A stretch of 64,000 nucleotides of DNA, from positions 1 to 64,000 of the forward strand of contig JAJHZJ010000754.1 of the NCBI GenBank assembly GCA_023548195.1, written 5' to 3'. Below are positions 42,939 through 55,124 of the stretch, piece after piece (the stretch's first letter is position 1; every line of letters starts with the position of its first letter). The notes below the pieces were generated by a model, which saw only the letters and a program-made list of their open reading frames with translations, did no database searches and was not told where the DNA came from. The translations under genes and the position numbers were made by a program. This DNA is from Bettongia penicillata ogilbyi (lineage: Eukaryota; Chordata; Mammalia; Diprotodontia; Potoroidae).

Positions 42939-43182
42939 AGACAGCTAGGTGACAGTGGATAGAGTGCTGAATTTAAATCACAAAGTCCTAAATTTAAATC
43001 CAGTCTAATTTTTACTAGGTGTGTGACCCTAGGCAAGTCATTTAACCCTGTTTGTCTTAGTTTCCTTATCTGTAAAATGAACTGGAGAAGGAAATGGCAA
43101 ATCACTCTAGTATCTCTGCCAAGAAAACCTCAAATGAGGTCACAAAAAGTCACTTACAACTAAAAAATGACTGAACAAAGAG
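42939..43182 (+). mobile_element. CORE-SINE with RTE-like 3' tail (MAR type)
   Basis: gacagctaggtgacagtgga, ctaggcaagtcatttaaccc, actggagaaggaaatggcaa, ending aaaaaatgactgaac. Confidence 0.88.
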
Positions 43183-43261
43183 TTAGAGTGTGATGATATA
43201 AACAAAAAAATCACAGATGCAGACACATAAAAACTTGTATTTTAGTGTTGTTTGCATGGTG

Positions 43262-43368
43262 TGTCTCCAACTAGAATGCAAATTTCTCCAGAGCCAGGAC
43301 CTTGCTTTGTACCTTTAGCACTAACCTGGCACATAGTGTGAAATACTTGTTGACCAAGTGAGTGCTTG
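43262..43368 (+). mobile_element. L2 3' end
   Basis: ctagaatgcaaatttctcca and ctggcacatagtgtgaaata fit the L2 tail. Confidence 0.6.
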
Positions 43369-43379
43369 AGTTGAACTTT

Positions 43380-44570
43380 AAAGGGGTTCATGGATATAAG
43401 ATGTGCAGATTATGAGGAAAGCACTTCAGGTATGAGGAAAAGCCAATATAAAGTCACAGAAATGGGAGATGGAGTTTTGTGAGTAACAGCAAGCAAGACA
43501 GTATAGCAGAAGTACTGCATGCACAGAGGACGGTAACATGTAGAATCCTGAGAAGTTAAGAAGGGGACATGGCCAAAGAGAGTATTTTTCTTTTTTGAGG
43601 CAAATGTGGTTAAGTGACTTGTCAAGGGTAACACAGTTTAATAAGTGTCTGAGGCCAGATCCTAACTCAGGTCCTCCTGACTCTAGGGTCAGTACTCTGG
43701 GCACTATTGCACCACCTAGCTGCTTCATAAGAGAGTATTTTATATTTGATCTTGAAGGAAAATAGAAAATCACTCTAATTTTCTAAGTACAAAGGTGACA
43801 TGGTCAGACCTATGCTTTAGGAAAATCACTCCCATAGCTAAGTAGAAGACAGGTGGAGTGGGGAGAGACTTGAAACAGGAAGAACAACCAACAGGCAACT
43901 GAATCATCCAAGAGTGAGAAGCATTAGGGTTGTAGCTGTCTAAATGGAGAGAATGGATTCAACATGAAAGATGTCGTAGAGAAAAGAAATTACAAGATTT
44001 GGCAACTGCATAGAAATATGGGGTGAGCAGGAGTGAGAAGTTGGGCATGATACCACTATTGCAAATTGGAGTCCCGGAGAGGATAGAGCTATCCAACAGT
44101 AACAGAGAAATCCAGAAGTGGCAGGAGAGTTGAGAAAGATAGTTATGCCACCGACGTACTGCAATGCCTATGGGGCATTTAGTTGCAAATGTCCAATAGG
44201 CATCTGGTAATGCAAGACTGAGGTTCAACAGGGAGGCTAGGGTTAGATATATAGATAGATATACAGATGTGTACTCATTTGCCCAGAGATGATGATTAGA
44301 CCCATGAAGGTTAAATAGATTACTGAGTATGAATAGAACAGAAGATTTAAGACTGAGTCACTTTAGAGTTGGTGGGTGTGACCTGCATAAAGATCTTACA
44401 AAGGTGACTGAGTAGCCAGAGAGGTAGGAGGAGAATCAAAGAGGTATAAAAGCCCAGAGAAGAGAAAGTATTTAGGAAAAGAGAGTACTTAGGAAAATCA
44501 GTGTCAAATACAGCAAAGAGGTCTGAGGATGGACAAGGACTGAGAAAAGAACCTTAAATTTAGCAATTAA
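43380..44570 (+). mobile_element. Interspersed repeat, long decayed copy of the same type
   Basis: aggtgacatggtcagaccta, gaaaatcactcccatagcta and gtccaataggcatctggtaa fit the downstream part of this old element. It is interrupted by a SINE fragment at 43,592-43,726. Confidence 0.5.
43592..43726 (-). mobile_element. CORE-SINE (MAR type), tail-less fragment
   Basis: Only the head and core are present: gttaagtgacttgtcaaggg, cagatcctaactcaggtcct, gcaccacctagctgcttcat. It interrupts an older repeat on either side. Confidence 0.75.
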
Positions 44571-44751
44571 GAGATTACTGATAACCAGATTTCAATTTTA
44601 TCTAAACTTTGCTTTTCTTTTTACTAACAAGATTTCAGGTTTCATGTGGGTACTGAAAAATTATTTAAACTTTAGGGTTTTTTTTGTTGGTTTTTTTTTT
44701 ATTTCTCCTCATTGCATGCACAGTTTTCTGCCTCGAGTAAGTACGTATTAA

Positions 44752-44930
44752 GAAGCCTGATAGAGTGGAAAGAAAACTAGATCTAAAGTCAGAGAATCTG
44801 GGTTTAAATTTTAGCTCAGTCACTTACCTGTGTAACCTTGAACAAGTCACTTAATCTCTCTCGGGACTTGTTTCCTGCTCTAAAGTGAAGGGAATTGAGC
44901 TACATGATGCCTAAAGACTGTGCTCATCAT
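44752..44930 (+). mobile_element. MIR-type CORE-SINE
   Basis: atctaaagtcagagaatctg, gaacaagtcacttaatctct. Confidence 0.7.
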
Positions 44931-45080
44931 TCCACAAATGATTTTAAGAGTTTGTTGAACTGGAGAAACACGTGGTGTGAGATTCTGGTAAAATTTTGAT
45001 TTGTTTTCACGTCTTTCTTGTGAACATAAAGGTACAATATTATCAGAGAAATTTCTCATCCACAATTTAAAGAACAGTAC

Positions 45081-47943
45081 GTTGTAGGGGAGGCTGGGGG
45101 GTGGGGGTGGGAGCCAAGCCAAGATGGCGGAGTAGAAGGATGGACCTGCTGTAGCTCTTCCCACAAAGCTCATAAAATACCTGTAAAAATGCCTCTAAAC
45201 AAAGTACAGAATAGCAGAAGTCACAAAACAACAGTGAAAGAGATTTCCAGCCTAAGGCAGCCTGGAAAGCCAACAGGAAAGGTCTACCACACCAGGCTCA
45301 GAGCAGAGCACAACCCATGGAGCACAGCCCCAGCCTTGGTCGAGTGATGCAGCAGGGACAGGACTGGAGTAGGCTTCAGGGCACAGAATCTGGGGTAGCA
45401 GCTGCAGTTCTCAGATTCCTCAACCCACAAATGCCAGAGACAGCTTCAAAGGTCAGTGAGAAAGTTCTTTCACCTAGATGAGAAGGGAACAAGCAGGGTC
45501 CTGCCCTCACCTAGCCCCAGGCAGCTACAGTATTCATTTTTGGAGCTCTCGGCCTAAAGACCCTGGGGGAATCAAGGAACTGATCGGAAACTCAGCCCTG
45601 AGTGGTGGCCCTGGGGTGAGGAGAAGCACTGGTGTAGTGGAGTTGGAGGCAATTGTGGAAAGGGAACATTACTCACAGATCCTAGACAGAAAAGTTTGTG
45701 GTGGCTCCTAGACCAGAGCACAAGCCAGGAGAGGAATAAGCTCCTCTCCCTTGATTGTGCCACCTTGGAGGAGCTGAGAACTTACAGGTCCCTAGAATAT
45801 ACCTTTCACTTGACAAAGGACTCAACAGTCAAGTAACTGGCTGAGAAAATGCCCAAAAAAGGGAGGAAACATAAGACTATAGAAGGTTACTTTCTTGGCG
45901 AACAGGTATTTTCCTCCATCCCTTCTGATGAGGAAAAAGAAAGCATACCATTAGACCAAGACATCAAAGTCAAGGCTTCTTCATCCCAAACCTCCAAAAT
46001 AAACTTGCAATGATCTCAGGCCATGGAAGAGCTCAAAAGAGATTTTGAAAATGAAGTAAGAGAGGTGGAGGAAAAATTGGGAAGAGAAATGAGAGAGATG
46101 CAAGAAAATCATGAAAGCAAGAAAATCATGAAAAGCGAGACAATAGCTTGCTAAAGAAGACCCTCCCCCCCAAAAAAATCACACCTTTAAAAATAGACTA
46201 ACCCAAACGGTAAAAGAGGTTCAAAAAGCCAATGAAGAGAAAAATGCTTTAAAAAGTAGAATTAGCCAAATGGAAAAGGAGGTTCAAAAACTCACTGAAG
46301 AAAATAGTTCTTTAAAAATTAAAATGGAGCAGATGGAAGCTAATGACTTTATGAGAAACCAAGAAATTACAAAACAAAACCAAAAGAATGAAAAAATAGA
46401 GGACAATGTGAAATATCTCCCCGGAAAAACAACTGACCTAGAAAATAGATCCAGGAGAGGTAATTTAAAAATTATGGGGCTGCCTAAAAACTATGATCAA
46501 AAAAAAAGAGCTTAGACATCATCTTTCATGAAATTATCAAGGAAAACTGCCCTGATATTCTAGAACCAGAGGGTAACATAAATATTGAAAAAATCCACAG
46601 ATCACCTCCTGAAAGAGAAATGAAAAGAAAAACTCCTAGGAATATTGTAGCCAGAAAGTTCCCAGGTCAAGGAGAAAATATTGCAAGCAGCCAGAAAGAA
46701 ACAATTTGAGTATTGTGGAAATACAATGAGGATAACACAAGATCTAGCAACTTCTACATTAAGGGACTCAAAGGCTTGGAATATGATATTCCAGAAATCA
46801 AAGGAACTAGGATTAAATCCAAGAATCATCTACCCAGCAAAACTGAGTATAATACTTCAGGGGGAAAAATGGTCATTCAATGAAATAGAGGACTTTCAAA
46901 CATTCTTGATGAAAAGACCAGAGCTGAATAGAAAATTTGACTTTCAAATACAGGAATCAAGAGAAGCATGAAAAGGTAAAACAGGAAAGAGAAATCATAA
47001 GGGACCTACTAAAGTTGAACTATTTACATTCCTACATAGATAATATTTGTAACTCTTGAGACTTTTCTCAGTATTTGGGTAGTTGGAGGGATTATATACA
47101 TATAGACAGAGGGCGCAGAGTGAACTGAACAAGAAGGGATGATATCTAAAAAAATAAAATTAAGGGATGAGAGAGGAATATATTGGGAGGAGAAAGGGAG
47201 AAATGGAATGAGGCAAATTATCTCTCATAAAAGAGGCAAGAAAAAGCTTTTCCAATGGAGGGGGAAAGGGGGAAGGTGAGAGGGGAAAGTGAACCTTACT
47301 CTCATCACATTTGGCTTAAGGAGGGAATAACATGCACACTCAATTTGGTATGAAAATCTATCTTTCACTACAGGAAAGTAGGGGAGAAGGTGATAAGTGG
47401 GCTATGGAGGGGATGACAGAAGGGAAGGCAAATGGAAGAAGGGAGTAATTAGAAGTAAACACTTCTGAGGAGGGACAAGGACAAAAGAGAGAATAGAATA
47501 AATGAGGGACAGGATAGGATAGAGGGAAATAGAGTTAATTTTTCCCAACATGACTATTATGGAAGTCTTTTGCATAACTACACATATAGAACCTATATTG
47601 AATTGCTTGCCTTCACAGTGGGGATGGATGGGGAGGAAGGGAGAAAAGTTGAAACTCAAAGTTTTAAAAACAAATGTTAAAAATTGTTTTTACATGCAAC
47701 TGGGAAATAAGAAATACAGGTAATGGGGTATAGAAATCTAGCTTGCCCTACAAGAAAAGAGAGAAGACAGAGATAAGGGAAGGGAAGGATGTGATAGAAG
47801 AGAGGGCAGATTCAGAATGCAGAGTGTCTTGGATTGGGGGGAGGGAAGAGATGGGGAGAAAATTTGGAACTCAAAATCTTGTGGAAATGAATATTGAAAA
47901 CTAGAAATAAATAAATTTTCAAAAATATAGAAAAACTGAAGAA
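45081..47943 (+). mobile_element. HAL1 retrotransposon, copy 2, full length without ORF2
   Basis: Plus-strand element with the layout of copy 1: a G-rich start and gccaagatggcggagtagaa near 45,117, a 5' UTR of about 730 bp, an ORF1 remnant at 45,849-46,971, and a 3' UTR ending ataaataaattttc near 47,923. No ORF2 lies between ORF1 and the 3' end. Flanking near-repeats aaagaacagtac (45,069-45,080) and aaagaagagtac (47,944-47,955) match at 11 of 12 positions and are a plausible target-site duplication, supporting a single 2.86-kb insertion. Confidence 0.88.
45849..46971 (+). pseudogene. HAL1 copy 2 ORF1, disrupted
   Basis: It opens MPKKGRKHKTIEGYFLGEQV and meets a stop near 46,012. It continues in shifted frames through the coiled coil (MEKEVQKLTEENSSLKIKME), the RRM-type strand NLKIMGLPKNYDQ, and a well-preserved C-terminal domain from about 46,681: RKKQFEYCGNTMRITQDLAT, RIIYPAKLSIILQG and RPELNRKFDFQIQE before the stop at 46,971. 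Corresponding motifs in human L1 ORF1p (for example PRISYPAKLSF) align by eye. At least one stop and two frameshifts make it non-functional. Confidence 0.9.
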
Positions 47944-47955
47944 AAAGAAGAGTAC

Positions 47956-48429
47956 ATAATATTACCTATGATGCAGACAGACTAGCACAGAGGAAAATTC
48001 CCAAATCTCCAGTACAGATAACACCTCCTTTGATAACAATGTAGCAATAGCATAGTGTAACATGAGGAATGTGAGCCTCATGTTTCCAGAAAACCAAAGA
48101 AAAAAAATCAGTGGCAGTTAAGCAAAAAAAGGAGAGAAAAAATTCCCCAAACACAGAACAGCAAGACCTCCACATAAAACAGTCAAGTCCACATCCTTGA
48201 AAGTCTTCCATGGGCACCTTGCCCACTCCTCTTTGCAGAGCTTAAGATCTCAAAGCTGTAACCCCAGAGGGCAAGTCTAAGGGCAAAATAAAGGAGCAAT
48301 CTTGTTCTCCAACAAAAATTCACAGAAACTCAGAACTGGAAGGGACAGATCCTTTCCCTCACCCTAAATTACATGCCCAACCCAGACTTCTTTCTCTACC
48401 AAGCCTCAGTGCAGATAACTCCCCCCTAA
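47956..48429. other. Unassigned stretch right of HAL1 copy 2
   Basis: No family recognised. Confidence 0.45.
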
Positions 48430-48582
48430 CTTTTTAACTTATGCCTTGTTTTCCATTAGAATGTAAGTTCCTTGAAGGCAGGTAAAGATTATTTTTCTTT
48501 TTGTGTTTGAATTCCCAGTGTTTACTTGGGGGGCTGACAACAAAGTGAACACTTAATGTTTGTTGACTGGATGACTGGATGA
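48430..48582 (+). mobile_element. L2 3' end
   Basis: agaatgtaagttccttgaag then cacttaatgtttgttgactg. Confidence 0.65.
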
Positions 48583-48674
48583 CATCCATTCAGTGGAACC
48601 ACAAACATATCCAGTAGAATAAGCTCCCGGAAGGCAAGGTCTGTTCTTCATTTTGGCTTCGTATTACCAAGGGG

Positions 48675-49005
48675 CAGTCAAGTTCAACAAGCATTTATTA
48701 GGCACCAAGTATATGCCAGGAATTGTAGTAAGTACTGATGATACAAAGAAAAGGCATTTTCTCTCAAAGGAAGAACTCACAGTTTTGTGGGGGGAAACAA
48801 AATGCGAATAACAATGCACAAACAAGAGACATATTGTGCAGGATAAATTGAAGTTAATAGGGGGAAGTGGCTAGCATTAAGGAAAACCTGGAAAGGATTC
48901 TTGTAGAAGGTGTGATTCAAGCTGAGGTTTGGAACCAGGGAGGCCTGGAATAGAATGAGGACAGAGAGTATTCCAGGCATGGTGCACTCAATGAAAATGC
49001 CGGGG
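48675..49005 (+). mobile_element. Common interspersed repeat of the 'ttattaagcacctac' type
   Basis: caacaagcatttattaggca, gcaggataaattgaagttaa, tcttgtagaaggtgtgattc, attccaggcatggtgcactc. Good co-linearity with 9,045-9,350. Confidence 0.65.
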
Positions 49006-49099
49006 GGCGGGGTTGGGCGGAGAGAATAATGGCTCACCTACTGGCTGAGACCAGAGCAGAGAAAGACAAAGAACTGGCAAATGAGCAGTGTAAGGGAGA

Positions 49100-49439
49100 C
49101 CTAGCTTATCCTTTGTATTTAAATGGTGTTTTTTTTCTTTATTCCTCCCCTTTGCTCTTTTTTTTTTCTTTTTTCCTCCCCTTTGCTTTTTTTGGTAATA
49201 CATGTCTTATTTATATTTCTTTTTTCTTTTTTTTTTATGTTTAATTTTTATTATGGTAAACATTAATAGATAAAACTCACATAAACAAAACTACTTTTCA
49301 GGAAGGGGCTCTCAATAATTTCTAAGAGTGAAAAGGAGTTCTGAGACCAAAATGTTTGCATACTGCTGTTTTATAGCCTTATCTCATTTTATTCTTATAG
49401 TATATATATTTTTTCCTTTTTATTTTTTTATATTTTTTT
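49100..49439. other. T-rich low-complexity DNA and A-rich tail of HAL1 copy 3
   Basis: Runs of tttttttctt and tatttttttata. The right end is the reverse complement of the A-rich tail of HAL1 copy 3. No gene seen. Confidence 0.6.
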
Positions 49440-50254
49440 TAATAAAAATTTATTTAACTTTTTACATTCATTTTCACAAAATTTTGGGTTCCAAATTTTT
49501 CTCCCCTTTCATCCCATCCCCCCCACCCCAATACAATGAGCAATCTAATTTTCCCTATCACCAATCTGCCCTCTCTTCTATCCTCCCTCCCTTCTCTTGT
49601 CCCCATCTTCTCTTTTCTCCTGTAGGGCCAGATGACTTTCTATTCCCCATTGACTGTATGTCTTATTTCCTAGTAGCAACAATACTCAACAGTTGTTCCT
49701 AAAACTTTGAGTTCCAAATTCTCCCCATCCCTCCCTCCCCACCCATTCCCTTTGGGAAGGCAGGCAATTCAATATAGGCCATATCTGTGTAGTTTTGCAA
49801 ATGACTTCAATAATAGCCGTGTTGTGTAAGACTAACTGTATTTCCCTCCATCCTATCCTGCCCCCCATTGTTTCTATTCTGTCTTTTGATCCTGTCCCTC
49901 CCCGAGTGTTGACTTCAAATTGCTCCCTCCTCCCACTGCCCTCCCTTCCATCATCCCCCCCCCCTTGCTTATCTCCTTCTCCCCCATTTTCCTGTATTGT
50001 AAGATAGGTTTTCATACCAAAATGAGTGTGCATTTTATTCCTTCCTTTAGTCAAATGTGATGAGGGTAAACTTCTTGTTTTTTTCTCAGCTCTCCTCTTT
50101 TTCCCTCCACTAAAAAGTCTCCTGCTTGCCTCTTGAATGAGATATAATTTACCCCATTCCATTTCACCCTCTTTCCTCCCACCACTGCATTTCTCTCTCA
50201 CCATTTAATTTCTTTTAAGATATGGTCCCATCCTATTCAACTCACTGTGCTGTC

Positions 50255-50320
50255 TCTGTATGTGCGTGCATGTGTGTATGTGTGTGTGCATGCATGCGTG
50301 TACGTGGGGGGGGGGGGTTC
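50255..50320. repeat. TG-rich simple repeat and G run in HAL1 copy 3
   Basis: tgtgcgtgcatgtgtgtatg and a 10-11 G run, in the 3' UTR part of the element, at the same place as the TACA/GA repeat of copy 1. Confidence 0.88.
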
Positions 50321-50438
50321 CATCAACTACCCAGATACTGAAAAGTTTCAAGAGTTACAAATATTGTCTTTCCATGTAGGAATGTAAACAGTTCACTTTT
50401 GGTAAGTCCCTTATGACTTCTCTTTGCTGTTTACTTTT

Positions 50439-51551
50439 TCATGCTTCTTCTCATTCTTGTGTTTGAAAGTCAAATTTTCTCTTCAGCTCTGGTCTTTTCA
50501 TCAAGAATGATTGAAAGTCCTCTGTTTCATTGAAAGACCATATTTTCCCCTGAAGTATTATACTCAGTTTTGCAGGGTAGGTGATTCTTGGTTTGAGTCC
50601 TAGTTCCTTTGCCTTCTGGAATATCCTATTTCACGCCCTTCGATCCCTTAATGTAGAAGCTGCTAGATCTTGAGTTATCTTGATTGTATTTCCACAATAC
50701 TGGAATTGTTTCTTTCTAGCTGCTTGCAATATTTTCTCCTTGACCTGGGAATTCTGGAATTTGGCCACAATGTTCCTAGGAGTTTCTCTTTTTGGATCTC
50801 TTTCAGGTGGTGATCGATGGATTCTTTCAATACTTATTTTGCCCTCTGGTGTAGAATATCAGGGCAGTTTTTCTCAATAATTTCATGGAAGATGATATCT
50901 AGGCTCTTTTTTTGATCATGACTTTCAGGTAGTCCCATGATTTTTAAATTGTCTTTCCTGGATCTATTTTCCAGGTCAGTTGTTTTTCCAATGAGATATT
51001 TCACATTCTCTTCCATTTTTTCATTCTTTTGGTTTTGTTTGGTGATTTCTTGGTTTCTCAGAAAGTCATTAGACTCCCATCTGTTCCATTCTAATTTTGA
51101 GAGAACTATTATCTTCAGTGAGTTTTTGAACCTCTTTTTCCATTTGGCTAATTCTGCTTTTGAAAGCATTCTTCTCCTCATTGGCTTTTTGAACCTCTTT
51201 TGCCAACTGAGTTGGCCTATTTTTCAAGGTGTTATTTTCTTCAGCATTTTTTTGGGTCTCTTTTACCAAGGTATTGACCCGTTTTTCATGCTTTTCTTTC
51301 ATCTCTCTCATTTGTCTTCCCAGTTTTTCCTTCATCTGTCTAACTTGCTTTTCAAAATCCTTTTTGAGTTCTTCCATGGCCTGAGCCCACAGGACATCCA
51401 CCTCGGATGTCTGGGATACACAGGCCCCGACGTCCACGTCTTTCCCTGATGGTAAGAATAGTTCCTTGTCATCAGAATTGAAAGGTGGGAACATCTGCAC
51501 CCCATCAAAGTAGCTCTCTATGGTCTTATTTTGCTTCCTTTTTCTGGGCAT
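50439..51551 (-). pseudogene. HAL1 copy 3 ORF1, nearly intact with a few frameshifts
   Basis: The longest uninterrupted ORF1 reading of the three: 160 codons from MPRKRKQNKTIESYF at 51,551 through a long heptad-rich coiled coil to a stop at 51,069. The next frame (51,181-50,834) then carries SNDFLRNQEITKQNQ, the RRM-type strand NLKIMGLPESHDQ and IIFHEIIEKNCPDIL. A further shift leads to the C-terminal domain down to about 50,439. Domain order matches L1 ORF1p. No role outside retrotransposition is suggested. Confidence 0.9.
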
Positions 51552-51639
51552 CTTGCCAGCCAGTTACTTGACTTTTGAGATTCCTCTCGTCTTATTTATA
51601 TTTCAAATAATTGATTTTTTTACATTATATTATCATTCT

Positions 51640-51760
51640 TGCATAGTTATAATCCCTTTCTCCACCCACAGCAGAAATACAAGGTACATAAGGGCAAAGG
51701 ACCTTTTCTCATTTTCCTTCTAATCTCTATTGCCTAGTAAGAAGTTTTGCACACCATGGA
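51640..51760 (+). mobile_element. L2 3' end remnant next to HAL1 copy 3
   Basis: agggcaaaggaccttttctc and aatctctattgcctagtaag fit a diverged L2 tail. Confidence 0.4.
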
Positions 51761-52524
51761 AAGTGGGGGTGGGGGGAGCATGTGGACTTCAGGGATGTGT
51801 AGGGAGTTCCCTGTGAGGAAATTTCCTTCACCAATGACAGCCCTGCAAATTACATCAGAGTTTCTTTGAACACGTTAAATATTTAATAAGTACATGTTAG
51901 ACTGAATTTGATTGAATTTATATCAATACCGTTCAGTGTGGTCTCTCTCTGTCTCTCTCATCCTTAGTTTTCCTCAGACAGACAACCGTGCTTAACTTTG
52001 CTCCCTCTAAAAAAGGCATCCCTAAGTAACTGGAGGTCAAGGTGAAATCCAAAAGAGTAGAATAATATCTGTAGAAGATACCCTATGACCACAACTTGTA
52101 AAGCTGTGCCTTCTCGAAGTCTTAACACAAAATTTACTAAATACAAGAAAGTATTCTTCATGGAATCCACACGTTACTTAGAAACCCTTAGTACCCACTC
52201 TCCCTCCCCACAATCGTTCCACATCCTGTTCCCAATATATTTACTTAGCCCACTATTCACTTGTTTTGCTTTCTTGATTGTTCTTGAGGTGTTTCAGTGG
52301 TTGAAGCCACCAAACCAGAAAGTCTCCCAAACCTAAATGAGCTATGTTACTCCTTCTGGGCTTCCAAATGTCATGATTACCTCTGGTACCAAACAAAGGC
52401 TGCATGAATGAACTTCCTTATTCTTTGTTTCAATGGACATCTGATTCACAGCATCTACAGGTCAGCCCCTTTCGAAGTTGACCTGACAGGATGATTAATA
52501 TTTTGTTTGTACATGTGTATATGT
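51761..52524. other. Unassigned intergenic stretch downstream of PTPN11
   Basis: A weak L2-like tail near 51,880 (taaatatttaataagtacat), nothing else. Confidence 0.45.
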
Positions 52525-52645
52525 TGTACCAATAAGCTCCTGGAAGGCAGGAACTATTACGTATTTGCCTTGACATCACCAGCTCTTAGCATACTAACCA
52601 GACCACAGCAGCCACTTAATAAAGGCTTGGTGATGGGTCTTCGCA
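52525..52645 (+). mobile_element. L2 3' end just beyond the PTPN11 polyadenylation site
   Basis: agctcctggaaggcaggaac and gcagccacttaataaaggct are L2 tail wording. Confidence 0.6.
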
Positions 52646-52699
52646 CTGGGCCTTCAGAATTTTTAATGAAATAAAAACGCCAGAATATAAGAAAATGAT

Positions 52700-52705
52700 T
52701 TTATT
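52700..52705 (-). promoter_or_regulatory. PTPN11: Polyadenylation signal AATAAA, probable PTPN11 distal site
   Basis: On the minus strand the sequence reads ttaggAATAAAatcattttc, a canonical hexamer. Cleavage would be expected 10-25 bases further on, near 52,680-52,690. Beyond it the sequence quickly becomes ordinary repeat-bearing intergenic DNA with an L2 tail at 52,525-52,645, consistent with the end of the transcript. Confidence 0.7.
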
Positions 52706-53478
52706 CCTAATTTTCAGTTCTGATACAGTTTACAAATACACTTTTACTCTGATAATTCAGCCTCGCTGCTAGCAAAGCCTCTGAACTAACACCCATAAAT
52801 ACAGGTAGGGAGGCAATTAACATCCACTATTGTTTCTATACATAAACTATTCTTTTAATGTCTTTTTTTGACAATTGCAAATCGACTACATAATATAGGT
52901 GGGCAAAAAGGCAGTAAGTGAGTCTTTTTAAACACTAAATGTATAATAAACACAGCGCATATTATCAACATTTACATGATTCACATCAAATTGATGACAT
53001 CCTAAAACGTATTCCTTTTAAAGGACAGATTTTCAATAAAATATTACATTTCATTTAATACTCTGGTACAATACTTCATACACTGCAGGAAAATTAAAAG
53101 TAGGCCTAGTCAACAGCTTAATAAAGGATCCCTTCTCATTAGCCTTTAGTAATAAAAAGAATCACAATTATGTCATAAATAAACAGGCAAAATTAATAAT
53201 TACAAGTTTTGAGGTTGAGCGTGGAAACATTTTTCAAATTAGCTTTGAGTAACAAAAAGTTATGAAAAACACTGAAACGAGCTTCTAAATAGACTTGCAA
53301 TCTGCCCCAAACAAAAAAAAAAAAAGGAGCAACATTTTAGTGAGGATACGATAACAATAAACTATATTTCTAAACTAATATTCAAGAGGGAAAATTAAAA
53401 GTTCTCTCCAAATTAATGGCTAGCAGTCCTAATAAGATAACCATAAATCAGCATGACCATTTGCTATAAAACTTTTTT

Positions 53479-53484
53479 TTTATT
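53479..53484 (-). promoter_or_regulatory. Possible alternative polyadenylation hexamer in the 3' UTR
   Basis: A second AATAAA on the minus strand sits in an A-rich stretch about 0.8 kb upstream of the distal signal. It could give a shorter 3' UTR, but the low-complexity surroundings make chance occurrence likely. Confidence 0.3.
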
Positions 53485-55124
53485 TTTATATTTTTTTCTT
53501 ACAATGCACAGTCAACGAAAACTGTACCAGGTTTGTACTGGTAAAAAATATATAATATATATAGATATATGTGTGTTGTGCCTCAGGAGTTACACTCTTA
53601 AGTTTTCTTGTGGTGTAAGTAATCTATACCAAATACTTCTAAGTCAATTCCTTTTCCATTTCACTGAACTAGAAATAATCCATGATGTCAAATTATTTTT
53701 TAAAACACCTACTAGAATAATATCTCGAGATACAATGGGAGTCGATAAATAAAGTGAACTTAAATGGAGCTTCAAAACAGTCTATTCCAGAAACATGAAT
53801 TTTCCCTTTTGTCAGTGGAATCCCCTACTCCCTGGACACACTGTTTCTAGCAAGTGACTAACTACTTTTGTTCCATCAGAGAATGGTGGAATGAGAGTGG
53901 GGAAAAGATGAGCCAATTAAGCAACACGAGCTTCAACATCTGTATTAGCTCTGGACATGCGCCCCTTTCTCCCTCAGTGCAGTCCAAATTTGAGAAAAGT
54001 AGAAAGGACTCAACGGGGACTCACTATACACAGGGGATGCAGGGGACGCAGCAGGGTCTCCTGGTGCCTGCAAATACCGCCCCATTACAGAAGTGCACCC
54101 ATTAGGGGAAAACACTTTTAAAAAATAACTAGATTACTGACTTCACAGTGCCTCAGAAAAGTTCACAGTACGATATCCTTGTCACTGTACATTTGTCTTT
54201 GTGCAAATGCACCACCAGATTGGACATATGCCACCGTTGTCCCAGAAAAGAGTTTGGCTTTTTTTTTTGTATTGGAGAAGGCTGGTGGACAATGTGTGTG
54301 CTTAACTGGACACTCTGCCCTTTGTTTTCAGTATATAAGAGTGTCCCCACATTTCTAAACAATTCACACCTCTCTGTATATACATTTTTGTTTGGTTTTG
54401 TTTTGGTTTTTTTAAACGACTGGTTTAACTCCTTCCAACAGCAAAAAACAGAATGGCACTTTGCTATGCCACAAAATCTGAAAAAAGGGTCCCCAAATTG
54501 GAAAACTGGCTGCTGTGACAATGTTGTCAATTCTGTGCATGGACTATGCATGAGTGCTCTGTGCTCAGACGTGCAGGTAATGAAGACATGTAGTAATGCG
54601 CACATGCTGATATGTTTGCAAGAAATGGAAATTCACCTTAATTATGGACTCTCAAAAGAAACAGCACATTTCCAGCCTGTACTAGGATCTGGCATAGAGA
54701 CACTAAAGATAATCCCTCCATCTCTCTCTCCCTACCCCTTCCCCTAATCAACCACATGAACAAGTCCATTCCTTTCAACTTGAGCAATCCCCATGGTTTT
54801 CAGTAGGGCCATACAACAGATAGAAGCTTCTGCTAAAAAAAAGCTGTTAACTCTAAAATCCTGAATTCATTTGCTTTTGTTTTTTCAATATCACATTTCA
54901 GATAAGTTCTCTAGCTCAATATACCCAACCCTAGTTTCACAACTTAAAAAGAGCCAGTTCACTTTTGCATGATATGTACATGATATGATACTCAGAATTA
55001 GGACTACAGGTGGGGTAAGGCAGGCAGTTGGCCAGGGTGCAATAAGCAAGCACAGATACTTCAACCAAAAACAGGTTTTAATAAATGTGCACACACACGT
55101 TTTTGTGCCAAAAAATTCTACTGT

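Larger units (their letters stand above)
49440..51583 (-). mobile_element. HAL1 retrotransposon, copy 3, 5'-truncated
   Basis: Minus-strand copy whose 3' end is at about 49,440 (minus reading ...aaataaatttttattaaa). It has the same purine-rich 3' UTR as copies 1 and 2 and an ORF1 whose ATG is at 51,551. Homology to the other copies stops about 30 bases upstream of the ATG, after tcaagtaactggctggcaag, so the 5' UTR is missing, as expected from incomplete reverse transcription. A convincing target-site duplication was not found. Confidence 0.85.

Noticed and set aside
49328..49702. 124-codon plus-strand frame near 49.5 kb
   Set aside because: T-rich antisense of a HAL1 3' end; Phe/Ile-rich by composition.
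49686..50204. 172-codon minus-strand frame in HAL1 copy 3
   Set aside because: It reads through the purine-rich 3' UTR of the element, giving a Gly/Glu/Arg-rich peptide. The equivalent region in the other HAL1 copies is not open.
54148..54747. 199-codon plus-strand frame and a 150-codon minus-strand frame in the same place
   Set aside because: They lie in the PTPN11 3' UTR exon; the larger is antisense. Composition shows no family signature, so I treat them as chance frames.
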